Shown here in pieces: positions 56,373 through 64,000 of a stretch of 64,000 nt of DNA (the stretch's first letter is position 1; every line of letters begins with the position of its first letter). Under the pieces are notes generated by a model that had not been told where the DNA came from, ran no database searches, and worked only from the letters and a program-made list of their open reading frames with translations. The DNA comes from Agaricus subrufescens (lineage: Eukaryota; Basidiomycota; Agaricomycetes; Agaricales; Agaricaceae). The translations under genes and the position numbers were made by a program. The stretch spans positions 1,302,001 to 1,366,000 of the forward strand of contig CM057059.1 in NCBI GenBank assembly GCA_029945375.1, in the 5' to 3' direction.

Positions 56373-59018
56373 TCACCCAAAGGAAGGTACCCCACCTTGG
56401 AATGACCTTCCTGGAGTGCGGCTTACATCACCAGCCTGGAACCCTCCTGCGTTGCCTAAATCAGCGTTCCAAGATCCTTGATATGAGCCCCCAGGTGATT
56501 GTGGTATACTTGTGGGAGGAGGGCCGGACGATGGTAAAAGGACAGGCTGGATAGGCATGGTATAAGTGATGTCAAGTTCTTCCAAAATCACCTTGAGTTG
56601 CCGCATAAACAGTGTTCGTCGAGCCCATCTACCAGCCCAGTCCTGCCAATTTCGTCGGTCTGCAAAACTTGTTAACCTTCTTGATAATAGCGTGTAAGTA
56701 GATATACTCACGCTCGATAGCCACAATGAGATGCAAGGCATTTTGATTGTCCATCTTGTCAATGTTAAGCGCAAACCCAGACCAATCACGGCTGTTATTG
56801 TTAATGTAGTCATTGATCTTCATGCGCAGCTCCTCAATAGTTTCCATTGGTGTGCTGTAGGCCACTGTTAATATTGTGGTTTCCCACCTGCAACAAGGAT
56901 GAGCGAATATAAGTGGTCATCAATCATCAATACCTACATTGATTTGCTGCGGCGAAGGTTATGAACTAGTTTCGAATTTGCCAACAAAGCATTTGGGGCA
57001 ATAATTTCTTGCCCATCAACTCGTCGGAATGTGGTAGAGAAAAGCCCAAATTCCTTGACATAGAGGACCTGGAATCACGACATATCAGCATCATTGAAGG
57101 TTGTTGGCGGGGAACGAACCTGTTCGTCGATCATTACAAGGTCCCCCACATCGAAAACATGCGTAGAAAAAATAAAGATGAGCTGGAGCTCGGTTAAGCA
57201 CAAGAATTGTCGAGTATAAGTTTCACCGACATACCGACTCGAAAAGCGTTTGTGCAGAGTTTCCGAATATGAATGAGAAACCAACAATAATAGTTGCAAG
57301 CGGTACAAGCGAGGCAATCGTGTTTGATCGATTGAAGATCAAGAGGCAGATAAATATGATGAATATGAGTGCGGTACAAATCAATACAGCATCGAGTTTT
57401 GCTACGATGGAGCCCAGATCCTGTTACACATTCCTTGAATGCTGTCGTGGAAGGAGATCATGTTGGGAATGCTCACCTTCAAACTCGCCGTCAAAGCTTT
57501 TCGCTCCCGATAAATTCTTTGGATTGCTTCACGCATCTCACGTTTCGATAAGTCTCCATTCTCATCCTTATCAAAAATAGCAAAGGCCGCATGCTACCCA
57601 ACAATAAGCAAAAGCCTTATTAGAGATTAAGAAAGAAGTTTACCGCATCAGCTGTCGTACGGAAGTAAGGTTCAAAATCTGCGGCACAATATAAGATTAA
57701 GCTCTGCAGGCACAAAATTTTGGCTTACCTTCCACTACCAAATGTGACCGCGGGGGATAAGAGTATTTCAATGTGTCGAATAGCTTCCGTGCAAGCTTCT
57801 TGGCCGAATATAAGCCGCTGATTCCCTCACGATCAGTGTTTTTGAGAGCCACTTGGCCCAGAGCTCCTCCCACTTGATCGACAATAACCGAAGCAATAGC
57901 TCTCCTCTTTTTATGTCGTTGTGCACGCGGGCGCATCCTTGTTTCGCTCGGGGAAGCCTTTTTTTCAGTCGATATCGGGGAACTTTCTTGACTACCATAA
58001 TGAGAATGAGAATGATCGGGAGCTACGGTAAGAGCATCGAGAGAAGCGCTTGAACCGGGGTTCTTGTGTCCACGCCGCCCCATAGGCGGCCTTCGAGGCG
58101 GTATCGCAGATACATTCGAAAGTCGATCCAACGCCTTAAGCGCCATGCGGTTCTCGGCTAGCCGATCGGCAAGGGCTTTTTCGTGAAAATTGATGGCTAC
58201 AAAGTGCAAAAATAATTTCTCCACCAGTAGAATCATACTAGCGGCGAACAAGGCCTTCACAGTAACAACAATCATCAGCATCTCGGAGTAGTCGAAGGCG
58301 AATCAATCAAAGAAAAATGCTCACCTGCATGACACGATTAATGATTACCCAATATCGTTGAGGAGGGTGATAGATGGCGCGAATGACGGACAAGGCAACC
58401 CAAGCCCATGTCACGTCAAGGACCAGCTTTATCCATGCGCTAACGGCCATAGTCAACTAAAGAGGGAGGTGTTCTGATTATTAAGAGTTCATATCGTGAA
58501 GTAAACGGACATACCTCTACACGCGATCTTAGCCGCTCCACAGACTTCCCGAAAAGCCGTATAATAAACAACACAAGATGTGGAATGGTATACACCACCA
58601 ACGCCGTTACACACGCCGCAGACCAAGAGATAGTCAGCCAAAGTGACCACACATGAACCTGTAACCTGACAGCATTATCTCTAAACCGCAGATTCACAAC
58701 CAACAAAGGTGTGATAAGAATGGCAGCACCAAGCACACCGATGAGCAGCACACGAACGAATCGCGAAAGCTTCATAAAAAGACTCCAAAGCCATCGGACC
58801 CGCTTCACTTTAGTAGGACCAGTAATATCGGTCTGTTTTTCATCATCATCGTCCCAGTCGAATTCATCAGAAGAGTTGGTGGCAGTTGTATCCGATTCCG
58901 GGAGTTGGCTGTCAAAATGGAGTGGAGGGGTGCTAGTAGATATTTTGGGAGCGAAATCTTGCTCTTTGACCTGGGGCGACGAGAAAAAATGGCCGTCCTT
59001 GCTGTCGCTGCTCCCCAT
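56373..59018 (-). CDS. Mechanosensitive (MscS-type) channel with EF-hand, Msy1/Msy2-like
   Basis: Fungal Msy proteins are ER-located MscS channels that shape Ca2+ responses to hypo-osmotic shock. The start at 59018 reads MGSSDSKDGHFFSSP. An acidic cytosolic N-terminus precedes several membrane spans: FVRVLLIGVLGAAILITPLL; then VWSLWLTISWSAACVTALVV; then MLMIVVTVKALFAASMILLV. A long basic loop follows. An EF-hand loop, FDKDENGDLSKREMREAI, has Asp, Asp, Asn and Asp at ligand positions and a Glu at 12. The pore region is ASLVPLATIIVGFSFIFGNS, and the beta domain includes FDVGDLVMIDEQ and VDGQEIIAPNALLANSKL. The C-terminal tail is Gly/Ser/Pro-rich, ending at 56373. About ten introns, intact. Confidence 0.93.
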
Positions 59019-59366
59019 CTTGGGGAATGATGGTTAGGGTAATTTACAGAAGTGGTCATCCGGCTTTGCGGTGCTGAAATCAGCTAAAATTCACAAGCGT
59101 CCCACGAATAGAAGTGCCCCATTCGTCATGCGGTGGGGCTATGAGCGGGAACGTTACCTGTGGAAACGTAACGCGCCTCGCAACAAACCCCGATTCTATT
59201 GATATTCTGATTAGCTCATCCTTCCAAATGTCAAATGAATAATTGGCTGAAATACTACATAAGTTGGACATAGAAACATATAACTTAATAGGAAGATAAT
59301 CACGTTGTTCCTATTGTCCGAGTAATTAGATTTCCTACTTAAAACCAAGCGATAAATGTCCTAAAA
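59019..59366. other. Intergenic between the channel and the PPGGW-repeat gene
   Basis: About 350 bp, AT-rich around 59270-59350. Promoter of the MscS gene and 3' end of the upstream gene. No supportable coding frame. Confidence 0.6.
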
Positions 59367-62300
59367 TCATGTCGGTGGCCACGCTCCCACTGGCCGATTG
59401 GGATCATCACCCCAAACATCCCAAATCTCCCGATGCAATCGCTTAATAAGGATTGACAAGCCAGTACGACACGCTCCCGTAAATGCAGTCAAATCTCCAC
59501 TACGAACAGCCTCAACGAAGAGACTCCACGACGCAGTCGGTGTTGCATACTGGGTATCTGGGTTAGTGGTATATAAAAATAAGTCCGGATTAAATGGGTC
59601 ATAATAATTGGTCAGGAATTTCTTTCTTGCACGCAAAGTTGAGGCACTTAAAGAATATCAGAAGCAGCCGTAACAAGTCAAGCGAAACCATACCGATACA
59701 TCATAAAAACCAATGCAATCTGGATCATCGCGACGACGAACAAAAACCAGGTATTCCTTCCCAGCCAGTCGGCTCTCAGGATCTATTAGTCGTGATGAGA
59801 CTTCAACTTTAGCACAGAACGATATGACACTATTTCTTACCTTCTGACGAACACGAAGCCGCAACTCTTTTTCTGATTTTTGTATGTTTTGCTTTAATTG
59901 CTTTCTCGACTGTTTCAGCGCCTGAGATGCATCATCTAACTCTTTCAAGCGGGCGGTATCATTCTCTTGTGAAGGGTTTGCCCTAGTAAAATTCCCATTA
60001 TCATCGGTGTCATCAGAAGGTAAATTGGACCATGCACTCACGTATCTAACGACTCGATTCCGTCCACCAGTTCTTGTATACCCAACTTAACACGCTGTAA
60101 GGCTTCCACACGACTCATTGGTGGTGTAACCACACTCTCTTCATTAGTTTCACTGACAGTCTCCTCCCCTTGCACTTCTTGTCCAAGCGCGTCAACAATC
60201 CGAATATTACTCTTACTCCGCATCGAAGATGGGGTAGGACTCGGAGAAGTGCGTCGTCGAAGTCGCTCGTCCCTATCCTCATTACCATACGCATCCACTA
60301 GCCGTACGCTCGGTGACCGTTTGTGTTTTCTGGGGCTTCGTGAGGGTGGTGAGATAGGCGTAATAGGTTCAGGTGTCGAAGGACGTGCACTGATCTCAGA
60401 TACAACCATAGGATTGGTGGACAGGCTACTATTGTCAGGAAGTGAGCTGTTGAATTCATTGGTGGCATCGGGGTCGAAGCGGACTTTCAGCGCACCCTTC
60501 CTCGTTGTAGCAGGTGTGATAGCCCATGCACCTGGTGGTGCTGGCGTCTTGAGAGGGAGGTTACTAGCCCGTCCAAAGGAACCCACAGGAGTCGTAAGCC
60601 CACCCTCATTGATAACAGATTCTGCATCCGAGTCTGCCATACGTGGAGCAGGAGTGTTCATCCATCCACCAGGTGGCATGGGCGTTCGAGCGAACGTCGT
60701 ACGCGAGTAGTTGGATTTTACTGGCAGGGCCCCATCGTCCGATGAATCAACAAAACCATTCACCGAACCGCCTAGTTTAAACTGTTCTCGAGTAAACGGT
60801 CCAGGTGTAGTCAGCCAACCTCCTGGAGGCTTTGGGGTCTTAAAAGTGGTATTGCCATTTATTAGTCGTTCTTCCGTGCTATCCGGTGGCGTGACATCCG
60901 CCGCGGTAGGGGTGATGAAGAACTCCGGCAGAGATTCCTGATTTTCCTCGACTGATGGTGAAGACGGAGGACCTGGTAGATCGGGAAGACCTTTGGGTGG
61001 AGGGGGAGTTTCGAATTGCGGTTTCGAATCATTGTGTGATCGGGGAGGAGTTGACAGAATGGAGGGAAAGGAGACATGTGGCTCATTCGTGGAAATGTAA
61101 TTTTCATACGACTCGTTCACTGCTGGAGTCTGTTCGTGGGCACTAGTTTCCTCGGATAATGTGTTGAGTACTTGGAGTGTCGGCGTTCGATCTTGTGCTC
61201 CTTCATTATCTGGTCAAACGATGTTTGAAAAGTCTCAAAATAATTGATCCAATGAAATCTCACCCTCATCGAGCAGCTCATCTCTACTTCCTTCAAAGCC
61301 TTCGAACCTTGATTGCGACGTAGCGTGCTCCACATTGCTGTTCAAAAACGAAGTGCGGTGACCATCATCCGAAAAAGAAGGAAGTGCAGAAGACGCTTCG
61401 TGGACGTTGTACGCCTGCGTGAATTCCATGGACTCTTGAGACAAAGACGGCCCATTTTCCGCTGAAGGAAAAGAGACCATTGACTTTGCTTGTGCCATGT
61501 TCTCGTCTCTACTTTGTTCCGGTGTATTAAAAACATCCTTCGATGTTTCTACATCACGGGATTGCGAGGGTGACTGCAAGCGTCGCCGGCCAGGGGAGAT
61601 GGGCCTAGGTATCTGCGATTTCAGGCGTGATGGCGTCCCAGGAGACTTTGAGAAATATGAAGATTTTCCAATTGAAACTGGAGTGGTGCTTCTCTTTGCA
61701 GCTGGAGATGGAGAAAGAGGAACTGACTTCACGTGCGAGTGCCGCTTTGCAGTGGGTGAATTCATGTCCGGACGAGATATGCCAGGTGAATCCTTGGGTG
61801 TACTTGAGGATGCCACACGCTGACTTCTTGGTGACTGTTTGTGAGTTGGGGTTGTAGGACGATCGGGTGAATCTGGAAGAGAACGTCGATGCCACTTGGG
61901 ACGAGGGGCGTTCCAGTTTCGTTCGCGTTCATGTACCACCTCTTTACCTGAGCTTTTAGAATCAGGGGATTCGGCCCCAATCGTTAAGGAGTGATGCCTT
62001 CGTAGGCCTTGAGAAGGTTCCATATGTGAAGTAGAATGGTTCGAGAGCACGGAGCCAGGTCGATTACCTGTCGAAGCAACCCGTGGGCGGTCATACAGTC
62101 CAGATATTGTTCTGACTCTGGCTCTATGATTGCCTGGCGACTCGTTGGAAGCGGTCGAGTGGGGGGAACCAGACCTGGCCGATTCTATGCTTGAGATACT
62201 CGAGGTCCGTGGCCGTTCAGGCCAAGGAGATTGGGAGGATATGCTACTACCGGGACGAGTGAGTTTTGGAAGTCGTTTGTTCCATTCCCGCTCGCGTTCA

Positions 62301-63742
62301 CGGTTTCTTTCACGTTCCATCTCCTTAACTCTTTCAGTATCTGATATCTGTGAGTACTAAAACGTGGAATAAGGTTCTATCAACTTACAATCGGAGACAG
62401 ACAGGGAACTCGATTGGTCTGAGAGCTGGTGAGACGAGGTTCTGTGCCTGAGTGGAGGTGTCACGGTTTTTGATAAAGAAGATCGCCGCCGCGCTTGGTC
62501 GGCTAAGATACGGTTAACCGAGGTTCTACGGCTATACAATAAAAACTTACTTGGAGTGGTCGATTCAAGACTCTTGCTAGGTTGCCTTGGCTTCCCGGTA
62601 GCTTGCTTGCTCGACGGACCTGGTGTCGTCGACGCAGTGGATGCAGTGGACGCAGTGGACGCATTGTTATTCACCCCACCTGGTGATTTGAACGTAAAAA
62701 GCAGCATTCAGTATATAGTACACAAGTCACATACGAAATTTCTGGGAATAGACCGAAGGATCGTCAAAGCTCTCGAGCGCCCCGAATGCTCGCTGCATTT
62801 CCGAGTCTTGATCCAAAAGGTCTGAGGGAACAAAAGAAAGTCAGAATTGTAGGAAAGAATGTGAGCCAGTTTTACAGACTCGAGTGTTGCGAGATATGGA
62901 GAGATTGAGATGTCATGGCGGTATTCGAAGGGTTTGTTCTCCGGGTTGCTTGCGAAAAGTCTGTGTCATCGCTATCTTCAGCTGTTTACAGGTTGAGTGA
63001 CAGTCTAGAATAACAACTCGGTTCACGCACCTGAGATGGCCTTGAGAGGAAAGTCTACGGTACTGGCATCGCGTGAGGGACGAAGAGCGGTCCGATGAGA
63101 AGAGGCTGAGGAGCGAGGTATAGCAGACCTTGCTGGTGCCGGATGGTAAACAAGCAGTGATCATAAGGAAGACTGGAACTTACATGTACTCGCATCCTTA
63201 CCAAGATTCGTACGTTTTCCCCTCGCATCGGACCAGTCGTCGGGATCGCCTCTGCTGGAAGTATCATCGGAATACTTCCTTGGTTTGCCCTTCTGAGGGG
63301 TATCACCAGGTTCTCTGAGGGCCTTGGTAAAGATATCACGCAAAGACTCGCGCGCGTGGCTGTATCCCGAGTCGGAAAGCTCGCCTTCGAAGTCAGACTC
63401 GTGGAAAGCAGGAGAGGAAGGTCTCTGAAGCGCTGGCTGAGAAGCAGAGGACCCGTTGGGAACAAGCTGGATGAGTTCGCGAAGGCGGCCTGCAAGATTG
63501 GGGGTGGGTGTCGCGGAAGCAGGCGTGAGAGGGGCGGCGGTGTTCATTTTGGGAGTGGGATACTGATCCTGGTCCTCGTCTTCATCGGAGGGCTGCATGT
63601 CGCTGAGACGGAGATCCAGCAGCTGGGAGAAGTCGGGGAGGCGGGAGGCGGCGGAGAAGGAGGCGGCGGCGGGGGCGGGGTTGGCTCTGTCGCGGGAGAC
63701 CCGGAGCCGGGGCAGCGGGAGGGCAGGGGAGGAGGAGTCCAT
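59367..63742 (-). CDS. Large disordered, CDK-site-rich protein with PPGGW repeats and C-terminal membrane anchor
   Basis: The start at 63742 reads MDSSSPALPLPRLRVSRDRA. More than 1,000 residues in about nine exons, mostly Ser/Thr/Pro-rich with dozens of SP/TP sites. One exon, 61235-62320, begins with MERERNREREREWNKRLP. Another, about 60050-61120, holds three copies of a motif of the form TP-x-PPG(G/A)W-xx-TP (near 60800-60850, 60650-60705 and 60505-60560). A predicted coiled coil follows (ELDDASQALKQSRKQLKQN, about 59860-59960). An exon gives a transmembrane helix, WFLFVVAMIQIALVFMMY (about 59690-59750), and the last exon gives YYDPFNPDLFLY and a 90-residue tail, ending PVGAWPPT at 59367. 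I do not recognise a named orthologue; nuclear-envelope or spindle-pole anchoring is an inference from coiled coil, phospho-sites and tail anchor. Confidence 0.78.
62631..62663. repeat. 9-nt coding tandem repeat (Ala-Ser-Thr units)
   Basis: About 3.7 copies of GACGCAGTG on the plus strand (one unit has a T for C), encoding a repeated Ala-Ser-Thr in the minus-strand gene. Likely variable in length between strains. Confidence 0.85.
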
Positions 63743-63789
63743 AGCGTGTTGAGGCCAAGTCCGCCCGGTCACGTGTTACTAGCTATTCT

Positions 63790-64000
63790 TTACATAGGCC
63801 CGCCCGTGTACGCGACAATAAGCTCCTCCCAGCACGCCCCCATCTCCATGTGCTCCCCCTCGCACTCGCGAAGCACGACCGCCCCCCGCTCGTCCAGCTC
63901 CCGCAGCCCAATCCAGTCCTCGACATACAGCCGCTGCTCCCTCATCGGAACTATCTTCTTGTCCATGGCCGAAAATGGCTGTTGATCCGACGCGTCGGAC
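63790..64000 (-). CDS. PPT1: Palmitoyl-protein thioesterase, C-terminal part (5' end beyond window)
   Basis: Lysosomal/vacuolar enzyme removing fatty acyl groups from cysteines. Only the last 70 codons are visible. They read LYVEDWIGLRELDERGAVVL then ECEGEHMEMG, corresponding to the conserved 'LYxxDxxGLxxLDxxG' and 'EGDHxxx' segments; the His in EGEHM is the catalytic histidine of the family's Ser-Asp-His triad. Stop at 63790-63792. The segment is GC-rich. The stop is only 47 bases from the start codon of the downstream gene on the same strand, so the promoter of that gene must lie inside this 3' region. Confidence 0.85.
   Translation of the reverse strand, partial: SDASDQQPFSAMDKKIVPMREQRLYVEDWIGLRELDERGAVVLRECEGEHMEMGACWEELIVAYTGGPM

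Overview
This window is nuclear DNA of a filamentous basidiomycete, almost certainly an Agaricomycete with white-rot capability. The evidence is 29 protein-coding loci packed on both strands, nearly all broken by many 45-65 bp GT-AG introns, short intergenic spaces, basidiomycete-type protein architectures, and a secreted class II (manganese) peroxidase, a family confined to Agaricomycetes. I see no rRNA, tRNA, CRISPR, intact transposon, or bacterial or viral feature. Gene models were assembled by eye from reading frames plus splice sites, so terminal coordinates are better supported than every internal junction.

Layout. 0-7 kb: SCY1-type pseudokinase (minus, runs off the left edge), divergent from Mediator MED14. 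7-11 kb: SLX1 endonuclease and a NAA50-like acetyltransferase (both minus). 11-16 kb: ATP-type PEP carboxykinase (plus), a PHD-finger protein (minus), a multi-pass membrane protein (plus). 17-21 kb: manganese peroxidase (minus) with about 2 kb of gene-poor upstream DNA. 21-31 kb: primase small subunit (plus), an unrecognised protein (minus), an adaptin resembling AP-4 epsilon (minus) divergent from the mitotic GAP BUB2 (plus). 31-40 kb: an atypical bZIP factor (minus), a nucleoside hydrolase (minus), RACK1 (plus), an unrecognised acidic protein (minus), a fucose-permease-like transporter (plus). 40-51 kb: GOT1 and a disordered TCO89-like protein (minus), UTP6 (plus), a Ran1/Ksp1-type kinase (plus), a Pho80-type cyclin (minus), ribosomal protein uL11/RPL12 (plus). 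51-64 kb: a mitochondrial-looking protein (plus), a probable decayed gene (plus), Mediator MED1, an EF-hand MscS channel, a large CDK-site-rich protein with PPGGW repeats and a C-terminal membrane anchor, and the 3' end of a palmitoyl-protein thioesterase (all minus).

The genes are mostly housekeeping: transcription (MED14, MED1, PHD, bZIP), DNA replication and repair (PRI1, SLX1), translation and ribosome assembly (RPL12, RACK1, UTP6, SCY1), membrane traffic (adaptin, GOT1), cell cycle and nutrient signalling (BUB2, kinase, Pho80-type cyclin). I do not see a co-regulated cluster or a new multi-gene system. The best leads are single-locus oddities: two divergent genes whose start codons share the tetranucleotide CATG, a bZIP protein lacking the invariant Asn, the PPGGW-repeat membrane protein, the decayed gene against MED1, stop-free 60-nt introns in GOT1 and the kinase, and a possible mitochondrial leader upstream of PEPCK.
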